Shown here piece by piece: positions 17,562-25,819 of a DNA stretch of 64,000 nt. Under the pieces are notes generated by a model, which was given only the letters and a program-made list of their open reading frames with translations, was not told the DNA's origin and searched no databases. Each line of letters starts with the position of its first letter. Position 1 is the stretch's first letter. The stretch is from Saccharibacillus endophyticus (GTDB lineage: Bacteria; Bacillota; Bacilli; Paenibacillales; Paenibacillaceae): contig NZ_JAAZWE010000004.1 of the NCBI RefSeq assembly GCF_013185185.1, forward strand, positions 141,758 to 205,757, in the 5' to 3' direction. The position numbers and the translations under genes were made by a program.

Positions 17562-19220
17562 TTAACGATTTTTAATAATTATTTCAACAATTTTCAAGAT
17601 ATCATTCTCGCTTATACCTTTCTGAATGAACCGAGAACAAAATTCTGATATTTCTTTTTCATTTCCGGTTTTAATGCGGTTAAGCAACGGACTCTTTAGA
17701 ATTTCTATAATTATTGAAATGAATTTTCTTGCATACATTTTGGATGGCATTATTAACAAAAGTCTTTCTAAATCTTCTATTGAGAATTGAACAGGACTTT
17801 CATGTTTCTCTTTTTTATCGATTAAAACTTCTTCTTTTGAAGCAATTGATGGCACTGGAATACTTCTATTAATTGATTCCACTACTTTTTGTTTGTTAAT
17901 TGCTTTAAGATAAATAGTTTGTCCATCTGTTGTCTCAAACTTATAAGACTTTGCAATCACGTTTTTTACATTGGATTTATGATTAATAATCTTAACCAAC
18001 TTAGCATCATTAAAGGGACCAATGTGTATTTTTTCATTAATATTTAGCTGAGGTAACTTTTCTTTTATACGCTTGTTGTCAGAAAACGACCATAATTTTG
18101 GTTTGGTATCAAGGTTTTCTTCCAGCTCAAGAGCATTTGAAAGCTCTCTTATGTAGTTAAAATCTTGTACTATCAACCAATCCGGCGTAATCCATTCTGT
18201 TCCATGAATTGCTCCAAACAAAGCACCTACCAATGACGCATTAGTATCTGCATCTGTATCTTTTAAAAACGAAATTTCAAGTAGACCCTTTAACGGATTG
18301 GAAGCATACTTTGAGGCCATGTAGATTGATACTAAAGCTGCTACAGTTCCTGCACCTCTTGTTTTCTTATCAAAACAAGACAACTTCGTAAGAGTCTCTC
18401 TCTCATTATCAAGAATCCCTCTTTTTAAAGAAATTCTAGCAATTTCTAAACCATCCATCAACTCTATTAAAGTTTGACTCCATAATATATCATATCTCGC
18501 GTTTGTAGAAACTTTAGCAGCATCTATCCAATCATTCATATTATTAAGAGTCGGTTGCTTCCCCCATTCGTTTTTAGTTTCAATTAGGTAATCAACTATC
18601 TCGCCATAACCTAATACATTATCTTTTTTCATCAAATAGTTCAGAGAGAAAGCATACATTATTGCACTTAGCAGTGCCCTTGGATGTCCATGAGTTGATA
18701 TACCGTTTAAAAATACTTGACTAGCTATTTCTTCTATATTTTTTTTAGGCAACATCGCATGTGGAAGTATTCTCATTACCACCCCATTACCACCTGCATT
18801 GAAATAGTTCTTAACTTTTTCGATACCTTGCTTTTCAATGTTCCATGGTGTGCTTCCATTACTCCAAGTTTGAGCGGCTCTTTTAGTTGCCCCGCCACCA
18901 CCTCTTTCATATAAAGGCCAAGAAGGCAATTCAACTCTTACAAAATGAGAAAACCAATTACTGTATCTAAGACTTCTAGCTGTAGAAAGTATCAATTGTG
19001 TATCATCACTGTACGATCCTTCTAAAATCTCCTCATTGTGCGAGTAGTATTGTCCCCCAGATTTTCTTGTCCAACGTTGAAACCCTAACTGTGGTTTAAT
19101 AATGCTCTCTATTTTAGAGCCTCTGTCTTCTTGTGGCCAACCTAATGAATCTCCTACGGCAGCGCCAAGAAAACAACCGATTTTTTTGTCTATAAAATGT
19201 ATTTTAGCTCGATCGGGCAT
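17562..19220 (-). CDS. ADP-ribosylglycohydrolase (ARH/DraG family) with C-terminal extension
   Basis: Residues 14-345 carry the ARH signature: GAAVGDSLGWP (19-29), the metal-binding S71-D72-D73-T74, GNGVVMRILPHAM (144-156), STHGHPRA (175-182) and the second metal site D321-T-D-A-D-T-N-A-S. These enzymes use two Mg2+ or Mn2+ to remove ADP-ribose from modified macromolecules. Residues 350-552 are an extra region found in no ARH I recall. The ATG lies 4 bases after the DarT stop, and its ribosome-binding site is inside the DarT 3' end, so the two are tightly coupled. The natural reading is an antitoxin that reverses DarT modification, in place of the macrodomain DarG. All catalytic residues appear intact. 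Confidence 0.88.
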   Translation of the reverse strand: MPDRAKIHFIDKKIGCFLGAAVGDSLGWPQEDRGSKIESIIKPQLGFQRWTRKSGGQYYSHNEEILEGSYSDDTQLILSTARSLRYSNWFSHFVRVELPSWPLYERGGGGATKRAAQTWSNGSTPWNIEKQGIEKVKNYFNAGGNGVVMRILPHAMLPKKNIEEIASQVFLNGISTHGHPRALLSAIMYAFSLNYLMKKDNVLGYGEIVDYLIETKNEWGKQPTLNNMNDWIDAAKVSTNARYDILWSQTLIELMDGLEIARISLKRGILDNERETLTKLSCFDKKTRGAGTVAALVSIYMASKYASNPLKGLLEISFLKDTDADTNASLVGALFGAIHGTEWITPDWLIVQDFNYIRELSNALELEENLDTKPKLWSFSDNKRIKEKLPQLNINEKIHIGPFNDAKLVKIINHKSNVKNVIAKSYKFETTDGQTIYLKAINKQKVVESINRSIPVPSIASKEEVLIDKKEKHESPVQFSIEDLERLLLIMPSKMYARKFISIIIEILKSPLLNRIKTGNEKEISEFCSRFIQKGISENDILKIVEIIIKNR

Positions 19221-19224
19221 TTAA

Positions 19225-19908
19225 TCACTCCTCTAGATATGGAGTCTCGGTCGGTCGACGCCCTGTACGAATAATATTATTCCAGTTGACATCGAACAGC
19301 TCAGGCGCGACTATCCACTCAAAATTTTGGCGTGCATCTGGTATTAGACTTACCATTGATTTTATCTTTCTAACATGTTCTTTGGTAGGGGCTGCAATAC
19401 CAATAATATCTGATAGAGCTATGTTTTGGTATATAAGAACTTCAGCTTGACCGTCTGTTGGGCAACATGCCAGCATATCCCTAGAACGATAAATTGTACT
19501 CCTTCCTTGTACTGGATTATTAAACATACCTCTAAATCCTGTTTCTCCTGCTTTCACGTACTCTCCTCGATTGGCAGCTGCATTTCTATGGCAAAATAGT
19601 GTAGTCTCTTTTACCATTAAATCAGGATTCAACAACAGTACCACCCAGTCTTTGAATATAGGGTCATTATTTTTTATCCTTCTCAGGTACCAAGTATTAG
19701 GGTACTCTACCGAACAACAAATATAGTCCTCTCTTCCATCTAACCTCAAAAGATCATTTTTATCCAACAAATCAAGTTGATCCTGTAAAAATGCATTAGC
19801 TACAACACCTGATTCATTTCTAACAATGTGCAACAACTTATTCACTTTAGTAAAATGACAAAGCCGAGTAATGCCTCTTTGAGAAATCTCGCTTTTAATA
19901 TTATTCAT
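19225..19908 (-). CDS. DarT-like DNA ADP-ribosyltransferase toxin (DUF4433)
   Basis: This 227-aa protein matches the DarT layout: an N-terminal L-C-H18-F-T NAD-binding motif, then LLRLDGRED (53-61) followed by YICCSVEYPN, and near the C terminus QAEVLIY with Glu156 where DarT has its catalytic glutamate. DarT enzymes transfer ADP-ribose from NAD+ to thymidine (or guanosine) in single-stranded DNA, which blocks replication. The start at 19908 is chosen because CAGGAG lies 10 bases upstream and the ATG overlaps the helicase stop by 8 bases; the upstream TTG at 19938 lacks a site. The gene sits between a helicase and an ADP-ribosylglycohydrolase. No macrodomain gene is nearby. The family is confident from motifs; the target base is unknown. 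Confidence 0.86.
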   Translation of the reverse strand: MNNIKSEISQRGITRLCHFTKVNKLLHIVRNESGVVANAFLQDQLDLLDKNDLLRLDGREDYICCSVEYPNTWYLRRIKNNDPIFKDWVVLLLNPDLMVKETTLFCHRNAAANRGEYVKAGETGFRGMFNNPVQGRSTIYRSRDMLACCPTDGQAEVLIYQNIALSDIIGIAAPTKEHVRKIKSMVSLIPDARQNFEWIVAPELFDVNWNNIIRTGRRPTETPYLEE

Positions 19909-21331
19909 TAGAATCAAGCTCCTGATATAAATTTTCATCAGAAGGAAGCAACTTTGTTATATTTCCGCTATAAGAAATAAGTAGGCCAGTTCTTGCTCTA
20001 GTAACTCCTACATACAAAAGTTTAATTTCTTCACTGCTTGCTTCTTCTTCTGAACCTAGGGCAAGAATCCGCTCTTCTGCTGGGAGCCTACTTTCATTAC
20101 AAAAAGGCATCATAATTATATCAAATTCTAAGCCCTTTGCAGAATGGTATGTACCTACTGAAATTCCTGGGTTAGAATCCCAAGTGGTCATATCTCCACT
20201 CAATTCTTTTGCAGCAATACCTCTGGAAAAGAGATGTTGTCTGAACCTTTGTAATGTCTCTCTATCTCTCACAAGTATAGCTGCTGTTTGAGTAGTAATA
20301 AAATTAGGGACTTGACTTAATATATATTCTATCTCTTCTTCTTCATTATTAAATTGTAATAATACAGGTAATGGACCAGAGGCACGAGGGAATTTAGGTT
20401 CAATTAAATCTACATCATCCTTAAAATAAGGCATTTTTGAAATTGCCAATCCTAGAGTTGCAATTTCTTTAGTATTTCTGTAGTTGTCTTCGAACTTCCA
20501 TATTCTCGGGTTATTAAATCCTGCTGATCTCCAAGAAATTCTACTTCCATAAATCTGTTGAGCAACATCTCCAAAATAAGTGAGACTTCCATTATCAGGT
20601 ATAGCCGAAGCTAAAGATTGAAGCATCACAGGAGAAAAATCTTGTCCTTCATCAATGATAATATGTCTATACCGACGCTTAGTATTATCTACTTTTAGTT
20701 CTTCTCGAACATAAAATGCTAAGTCCTCCATATCGTACTTGTAACCTTTATTAATTCTTAATTCAAGATATTTGTCATACACCATATAAAAATATTTCCT
20801 TGTGTTTCTACTGATTCTGGTACTTGAACGTCCAGCTCTTTCTACATTTTCATACTCTTCTAGAGTAGTAATACCGTGCTTTTGAATCCAATTGATTTCT
20901 TCAGCAAATATTTCAATAGGGCGTTCTAAAGTAGTTATGCCAGGGTTTTCTGTCTGAATTAATTCATATGCTATTTTAATCAAATCACTTTTCGTGAAGT
21001 ATTGATTAGAATAAGGTGGAGTGATATCTTTTCTTCCCATCTTATTACGATAAGCTAAATAGCCACGAGCAAATCGGTGATAGTTTTCTACTTCTACATT
21101 TTTCATAAGCCCTTTTGAAATTGCCTTTAAAAAAGTTACTAAAGCCTTGTTGAACGTAACAAGCAAAACTTTTTCTCCAGGATCACAAAATGTTTTTGCA
21201 AGGTATATAGCACGGTATATTGCCAATGTCGTTTTGCCACTTCCTGCTGTACCTAAAACCACAAAATGGCCTTTTTCTGGCATAGCTAAAACCTCTGCCT
21301 GTTTCCCCGTAGGGCTTGGAAGTTTCGTCAT
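19901..21331 (-). CDS. Compact UvrD/Rep-like superfamily 1 helicase
   Basis: At 476 aa this is shorter than UvrD or PcrA (about 700 aa) but has the key SF1A motifs in order: Walker A GTAGSGKTT (27-35), Walker B IIIDEGQD (224-231), motif III YFGDVAQQIYG (252-262), DNYR (282-285), motif V GTYHSAKGLEFD (393-404) and motif VI VGVTRAR (441-447). The 1B and 2B insertions appear reduced or missing. It should be an ATP-driven DNA translocase. The ATG has TAGGAG 8 bases upstream. It is the first protein gene of a coupled operon with DarT and the glycohydrolase, so it may sense or expose single-stranded DNA for the toxin (inference). An 11-codon ORF precedes it. Confidence 0.9.
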   Translation of the reverse strand: MTKLPSPTGKQAEVLAMPEKGHFVVLGTAGSGKTTLAIYRAIYLAKTFCDPGEKVLLVTFNKALVTFLKAISKGLMKNVEVENYHRFARGYLAYRNKMGRKDITPPYSNQYFTKSDLIKIAYELIQTENPGITTLERPIEIFAEEINWIQKHGITTLEEYENVERAGRSSTRISRNTRKYFYMVYDKYLELRINKGYKYDMEDLAFYVREELKVDNTKRRYRHIIIDEGQDFSPVMLQSLASAIPDNGSLTYFGDVAQQIYGSRISWRSAGFNNPRIWKFEDNYRNTKEIATLGLAISKMPYFKDDVDLIEPKFPRASGPLPVLLQFNNEEEEIEYILSQVPNFITTQTAAILVRDRETLQRFRQHLFSRGIAAKELSGDMTTWDSNPGISVGTYHSAKGLEFDIIMMPFCNESRLPAEERILALGSEEEASSEEIKLLYVGVTRARTGLLISYSGNITKLLPSDENLYQELDSNE

Positions 21332-21341
21332 AACTTATCTC

Positions 21342-21377
21342 CTAACTATAAGTGTAATAATTCATAGTATAGATCAT
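21342..21377 (-). CDS. Candidate 11-codon leader ORF before the helicase-DarT operon
   Basis: On the minus strand GGAGGTAAT precedes an ATG that opens MIYTMNYYTYS and stops at TAG. That stop forms the beginning of the helicase ribosome-binding site TAGGAG, and the helicase ATG follows 10 bases later. The short peptide is strikingly rich in Tyr (four of eleven). The perfect site and the position suggest a translated leader that could couple or attenuate expression of the operon. It is too short to judge by codon use, so a chance ORF remains possible. Confidence 0.45.
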   Translation of the reverse strand: MIYTMNYYTYS

Positions 21378-22459
21378 ATTACCTCCATTAAAAACTTATT
21401 TTTGATCTAAAAATCCTAATTTGGTCATAAATGCCTGGTTTTTTTTAGCATAGACGTCCTATAAAAACTTGAATTTTTAAATAATGAAATCTAAACACTT
21501 AAATACTTGTTTAAATCATTAGTTCTTTTCTTTCAAATTTAGTCACTCTTACAATCTGATTTCGTATATCAATAAGCTTTAGATATATTGATATTTTAGT
21601 TATAAATGGTTCTGTAGTTTCACTTTATAAGAGTTCTGCACAACTTTAGTTTATTAAGCATACATTTTTTGAATTTTAATAATAATTTCAATTGCAGGTG
21701 AATCAGGAAAGTGATTTTTTGAAATCAAAAATAAAGCGATAAATTTAATGAATAAGAATTCAACCAAAATCTTTGTTATCTAACTATAGATAAAACCAAG
21801 TTTTTCTGTCATTATTTCTCATCGAAGTAATAAAGAAATTCATCAAGACACCTTATGCATAAAGAAAATTATTAAGATATTAAAATGCCTATCTAACACT
21901 AAAACATGTTGGGAAGTGACTGCGGTATATAAAGCAATTTAAAGCATCAAACACAAAGACGCTTTTAATATTTGACGATTATAAAACGAAGTGCAACACC
22001 TCGAGCTGAATCTAAAAAGGCTCTTAACTGGATTCGTATAAAATAAAATTACTATGCTACCTTCTATAAAGACCCCCTCATCATATACTCCACTCTTTTT
22101 AACTTAATTGAACGTAGAAATATAACTTATTTACATTGTAGACCCTTATTCGTCTTAGTAGCATGGCTCAAATAGGCATTTCACTTCAGTACAAATCAAT
22201 CTCATAAATAGTTGGGTTAGAACTTCACATAGAAATCATTTTAGAAGAAACTGTTACATTTGAATTGACAATTCTTCGTAAATAACGAGAAGTCACTTAT
22301 GACCATCTTCAATTTTTTTAATTAACTGCTGCTTGTACTGCCATGTATTCTACCTTCCTTACAATGCAAAAAAGAGCAGCGCCCAATGGACTGCCCTATC
22401 TTGCCTAACTGATGTATTTGATTTATCATGAATTACAAATCCGAAAGCATCGGTCAACG
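21378..22459. other. AT-rich non-coding stretch upstream of the helicase operon
   Basis: About 1.1 kb of AT-rich DNA without an ORF of convincing length, ribosome-binding site or composition. It is the largest empty space in the island and probably contains decayed genes. I see no tRNA, CRISPR or clear protein remnant in it. Confidence 0.5.
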
Positions 22460-22493
22460 AGTCGTAAGGGAACTATTCTCTTACGGCTTTTTG
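22460..22493 (+). terminator. Orphan terminator hairpin
   Basis: CGTAAG pairs with CTTACG and is followed by GGCTTTTTG on the plus strand. No intact plus-strand gene precedes it, so it may be the remnant of a lost gene. Confidence 0.5.
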
Positions 22494-22499
22494 TTATGT

Positions 22500-22867
22500 T
22501 TACAATTCTAATCCATCGTCTTCTTCATCTTCTTTCTTTTCACCAAAGTATAAGCGAGCTTCCTTAGCGTGTTGATCAATTTCACTCGTGAATTTTAAAA
22601 TGGTCTCTACAACTTTGTAATCAGGTTATCTCCTGATACTTTTGCCTTTACCTTGTCGTAGATTTCGACAAGATCGTTTGCCTGTTTACTGGATAGAATC
22701 AAAGTTGCGATATTCTTAAACTCCTGACTCTTTTCCCACCTAATAAACGTGTCCATCGTTTTAAGATCAACCTTCTTTAGAAATGCTTCCTCTGTTACTT
22801 TTGGCGTATCATGCCTAAATCACACGTTAAACTTATATTTAACATACATCTCTTTACGAAATGATAA
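22500..22867 (-). pseudogene. Degraded small plasmid-type gene with a stop and a frameshift
   Basis: The minus strand encodes recognisable but broken protein sequence. An AAGGAGG site lies upstream, followed by FRKEMYVKYKFNV, an in-frame TGA, then EEAFLKKVDLKTMDTFIRWE, KSQEFKNIATLILSSKQAND and LVEIYDKVKAKVSGD. A one-base shift leads to VVETILKFTSEIDQHAKEAR and LYFGEKKEDEEDDGLEL, ending at TAA (22500-22502). Both halves have normal amino-acid composition with charged helices, so this was a real cytoplasmic protein of about 120 residues. I do not recognise the family. The start codon position also seems mutated (TTA). It shows that the island is partly decaying. Confidence 0.65.
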
Positions 22868-23102
22868 TTTCTTTAACCCTCCTTCTATCTAATTCATACT
22901 TAATTCACTCCTGCTGCTATTTAAATAATTAAAGCAATAAATAGGAACATAAAAATTATAGACGCTATCAAAACGGATAATACCATTCTCATTCCAAATA
23001 CATCTTTGATTGTCTTAAGTCCTGTACTTTCGTATGTCTTGTTTAGTTTAGTTTTGATTACTCATTTGAAATTCCCCTTTATCATTTACTCGTTGTTAGC
23101 TT

Positions 23103-24536
23103 TTATAGAAAATGGCTTATATCTTTAGAGTCTCTTTTGCGATTATCTCGACGAAAACGTTCGAATTTGGTTTGGTTCCGTTCACCTCGCCAAATATCGC
23201 CCTCCCAATCCTCTTCATTACTTTTTCCATCATTTTTTTGTTTAAGAAGATCATCACGAAATTGCTTAAACTCTTTTACTGCATCAGCGTTAAAAGGTTG
23301 ACTTTTAATAATTTTTTTAAGGTGTTCTAAAATCTCTTGAATAGTTTCCTTTCTTAATTTTTGAGAATGAGAACTTATCAGGTCTCTTACACATTGTTTC
23401 GCCAAATCATCTTGTCTATAGCCACCAGAAACAAATTTCTCTCCAACCCAAACCAATGTATCATCCATTTTAAGATCATTAGGATTTAATTTCTGCAACT
23501 CTCTATCTACGAGAATGAATGTTGAGTTACTATTCTTGATAGTTTTAATTTGTTCTTCTTCTTTCTTCTCTTTTACTTGTTGTACCATAGCTTGTTCTTT
23601 TGATTTAGCACGTTTCTCAGCATTTTCAATGTTTTTGTCGATTATATATTTAGCATTATTATTTGAGCCGTCACGGGTAATTCGATTGATTTTATTCTCA
23701 GCAATTTTCATAAAGTCTGAATTCTCCTTATTTGCTACGTATAAATCAAAGTCAACATTGTCTAAGTTCCCTGCATTACCCCAATTTCCCCACTCTGTTA
23801 AAGCTTTAAATTCTTTCTTGGGCTTATTTTCTGCTTGCTTTGGTTTTTGTTCTACTTTCTGTTCTTGTATAGCTACTACTTTTACTTCTTCCTTTAAGCT
23901 GTACAAGTGATATGTGTTAGATGTACTTGCAAATTTCCCACTACCGTTTTGAAACCTCTTACTTGGTTCATAGGAAATCAATTTCTTCTTAGACATAGCA
24001 TTAATTGCTTTCTGTGCTGTCTTCTCATCACATTCAAGTAATTTTGCTAACCCATTCATGTTCTTACTAAAACCACTACTCTCAAATCTTTTCAGGATAC
24101 ATAAGAAGTAAAGTTCAATCGGATTGGTTGAAAGATCATATACATTTTTAAATATTTGCTCATGACCATATTCTTTTTCACTTTCATCTGTCATTAGCTT
24201 AACGAAATACACTTTCATATCTTCTTTGAAATCGATCTTTCCATTAACCTCTTTAACATCTAATTCAATGACTCCTTTATCTCTTAATACTTCAACTTGC
24301 TTCCAAACTTTCGGATAGTTTTTTGAAGCTTGTTTATCATTATAAATAGTTTGTACTCTTGTTAGTTTAGATATACTTAGTTCTGTGCAATCTAAAAAAA
24401 CTGACCATCTAGCATGAAGTAAACTATAGAAATACCATTCTTCTGGCGATAGTTTGTAATTAGTATTTTCCATAAAACAATTATAAAATTTGATGAATCC
24501 TTCACTAGTTCTCTTTGTCTTACTCATATTTAGCAT
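23103..24536 (-). CDS. Replication-initiator-like winged-helix protein (477 aa)
   Basis: The N-terminal 220 residues look like two winged-helix units: KLSPEEWYFYSLLHARWSVF and LSISKLTRVQ in the first, NMNGLAKLLECDEKTAQKAI in the second, the latter a clear helix-turn-helix. A Lys/Glu/Gln-rich linker follows (about 225-330) and then a charged C-terminal region. This layout, and its location next to repeated words at 24647-24756, resembles Rep proteins of low-GC Gram-positive plasmids and integrative elements, or island-borne phage-type initiators. No helicase or nuclease motif is present. The start is probably MSKTKRTSEG at 24527 or the ATG at 24536. If correct, the island may replicate when excised. 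Confidence 0.55.
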   Translation of the reverse strand: MLNMSKTKRTSEGFIKFYNCFMENTNYKLSPEEWYFYSLLHARWSVFLDCTELSISKLTRVQTIYNDKQASKNYPKVWKQVEVLRDKGVIELDVKEVNGKIDFKEDMKVYFVKLMTDESEKEYGHEQIFKNVYDLSTNPIELYFLCILKRFESSGFSKNMNGLAKLLECDEKTAQKAINAMSKKKLISYEPSKRFQNGSGKFASTSNTYHLYSLKEEVKVVAIQEQKVEQKPKQAENKPKKEFKALTEWGNWGNAGNLDNVDFDLYVANKENSDFMKIAENKINRITRDGSNNNAKYIIDKNIENAEKRAKSKEQAMVQQVKEKKEEEQIKTIKNSNSTFILVDRELQKLNPNDLKMDDTLVWVGEKFVSGGYRQDDLAKQCVRDLISSHSQKLRKETIQEILEHLKKIIKSQPFNADAVKEFKQFRDDLLKQKNDGKSNEEDWEGDIWRGERNQTKFERFRRDNRKRDSKDISHFL

Positions 24537-24580
24537 TCTCCTCTTAATGTGTTGTTCTTAAAACATTTGTGTAGCAAATT

Positions 24581-24620
24581 AACTAACTCGCGTTAGCGAT
24601 CATCTTTCTGTTAGTTAGTT
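24581..24620. repeat. Inverted repeat upstream of the Rep-like gene
   Basis: AACTAACT at 24581-24588 pairs with AGTTAGTT at 24613-24620, and between them lies CGCGTTAGCG, itself partly palindromic. It is a candidate regulatory or replication-control site for the gene starting at 24536. Confidence 0.5.
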
Positions 24621-24646
24621 TTCTGTTAAAGGTATTCTGTTAATAT

Positions 24647-24756
24647 TGCCCCGTTTAAGCCCTAAAATCAGGGTTGATTTGGAGCATCGGGACATCTATT
24701 TTTAGGGTTTAAATGGGGCATCGGCACACCTAAAAATAGGGTTGCATCGGGGTAAC
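24647..24756. repeat. Iteron-like repeat cluster, possible replication origin
   Basis: Variants of a word close to TAGGGTTTAAATGGGGCATCGG occur four times: an inverted copy starting GCCCCGTTTAAGCCCTAAAA at 24648, then CAGGGTTGATTTGGAGCATCGG at 24669, TAGGGTTTAAATGGGGCATCGG at 24703 and TAGGGTTGCATCGGGG at 24737. The repeats lie between the Rep-like gene and a small gene. This is where iterons bound by a Rep protein would be expected. Confidence 0.6.
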
Positions 24757-24759
24757 GGT

Positions 24760-24948
24760 TTACTCTGATTTCTTAGAAAACTCTGTCAGTGCTGCTTCCA
24801 GTTCTGGTGTTCTTGTGAACTGCCAGAACATCATTTGGCTACGTGGATGTAGCCCTTTACAGTTCCATTCGATATTAGGCACATGATCGTATCGCAGATA
24901 CTTTATAAGTTGTTTATTATAAGCATAAAAAAACTTAGTACTATTCAT
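24760..24948 (-). CDS. Small 62-aa protein, DUF5659-like
   Basis: A short basic protein with Phe, Tyr and Trp spaced along it: FFYAYNKQLIKYLRYDHVPN, then HPRSQMMFWQF and a C-terminal ELEAALTEFSKK helix. The pattern recalls DUF5659-type small proteins of Bacillota plasmids and phages, which have a Y-x2-L-x2-YL start and an F-x-F near an ELxxAL helix, but the match is from memory. The ATG has AGGAGG 9 bases upstream, and the consensus promoter at 24987-25015 drives it. It lies directly before the repeat cluster and the Rep-like gene, so it may be co-transcribed with them. Function unknown. Confidence 0.65.
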   Translation of the reverse strand: MNSTKFFYAYNKQLIKYLRYDHVPNIEWNCKGLHPRSQMMFWQFTRTPELEAALTEFSKKSE

Positions 24949-24986
24949 ATAAATTATCCTCCTATTAATTAAAATACATATAATTT

Positions 24987-25015
24987 ATTATAACACAAAA
25001 TATGTAAATTGTCAA
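24987..25015 (-). promoter_or_regulatory. Consensus sigma-A promoter
   Basis: On the minus strand TTGACA (25010-25015) and TATAAT (24987-24992) are separated by exactly 17 bases. It drives the 62-aa gene and probably the Rep-like gene behind it. Confidence 0.85.
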
Positions 25016-25043
25016 GTATATAATAAACTCTCTTTTACATTTT

Positions 25044-25083
25044 AAAAAACCTTGACTCTTTACTTAAGAGTCAAGGTTTTTTG
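25044..25083. terminator. Bidirectional terminator after the XRE gene
   Basis: AAAAAACCTTGACTCTT pairs with AAGAGTCAAGGTTTTTT, giving a perfect stem with A and T runs on the two sides. It ends the XRE gene on the minus strand. Confidence 0.9.
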
Positions 25084-25089
25084 GGTAAG

Positions 25090-25344
25090 TCACTCTACAT
25101 CTCTCATTCTCATCTGTTCCAGCTCAATCATCTTCACAAATTGACTTGCTGTGATTTCAAAAGCTTTAGCTATATCAAATATTTTAGTTAGTGAAGGCTC
25201 TGTCTTCCCACGTTCAAGAAGCGATATGTAACTACGATCTACATTACATGCTGCTGCTAAATCTTCTTGATTCATCTTCTGCTTTAATCTTAACCCTTTA
25301 ATTATTTTAGCTATGATTGGCTTAATAATAATGATTTCTGACAA
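25090..25344 (-). CDS. XRE-family HTH transcriptional regulator
   Basis: A compact Cro/C1-type regulator of 84 aa: IIAKIIKGLRLKQKMNQEDLAAACNVDRSYISLLERGKTEPSLTKIFDIAKAF in two overlapping parts is the classic five-helix HTH_3 fold, with the recognition helix near VDRSYISLLERG. A short acidic tail follows. The TTG start (MSEIIIIKP) is chosen because AAGGAG lies 8 bases upstream; the ATG at 25401 has no site. The gene is divergent from the SHOCT-domain gene at 25465, whose promoter it may control. As the only regulator in the island, it is a candidate master repressor of the cargo. Confidence 0.9.
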   Translation of the reverse strand: MSEIIIIKPIIAKIIKGLRLKQKMNQEDLAAACNVDRSYISLLERGKTEPSLTKIFDIAKAFEITASQFVKMIELEQMRMRDVE

Positions 25345-25464
25345 AAGGAAAACTCCTTTTAGATCATTATCATTTTTTATTTTCAATTGAGTGAAGATCA
25401 TACTATACGCAAAAAGGATATTATTGTATTATTAAAATAGAAAATCAGCGGGAAAGGAGATATT

Positions 25465-25797
25465 ATGTTTAAGCTTGAACGTTTATTTTATTTATGCCCC
25501 GTTATGCTTGTTTTCATGCTTATTGCATCTAAAATGGAATCCGCATTCTTCATCAAGTTTTTCTTTTTTGCTGCCGTTGCATGTGTTTTACTTTCTATAT
25601 ACTTTAATCGGCATAATGCTAAAGAAGAACACGAAAAAGAAGAAGCAAAGGCCGCATTTTACCTTGCTACTCGCGATATTAAGGAATTGAATCAATTACT
25701 GACAAATGGATTGATCACACAAGAAGAATTTGAACAAAAAAGAGATTTAATCAATGATAGATTAGCGAAACATAAAAGTACTTATATTAATGATTAG
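25465..25797 (+). CDS. Membrane protein with SHOCT domain (110 aa)
   Basis: Two hydrophobic helices (about residues 7-22 and 27-46) are followed by a charged linker rich in Lys and Glu, then a C-terminal SHOCT motif IKELNQLLTNGLITQEEFEQKRDLI. SHOCT domains are short C-terminal oligomerisation modules often found in island proteins. The ATG has AAGGAG 5 bases upstream. It is divergent from the XRE regulator and is followed after 22 bases by a secreted protein, so the two are probably one operon. Confidence 0.85.
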   Translation: MFKLERLFYLCPVMLVFMLIASKMESAFFIKFFFFAAVACVLLSIYFNRHNAKEEHEKEEAKAAFYLATRDIKELNQLLTNGLITQEEFEQKRDLINDRLAKHKSTYIND

Positions 25798-25819
25798 AAT
25801 CTGAAAGGCAGGAATAACT

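Noticed and set aside
19225..19908. A canonical DarTG pair
   Set aside because: No macrodomain (DarG) gene is next to DarT; the neighbour has ARH motifs instead.
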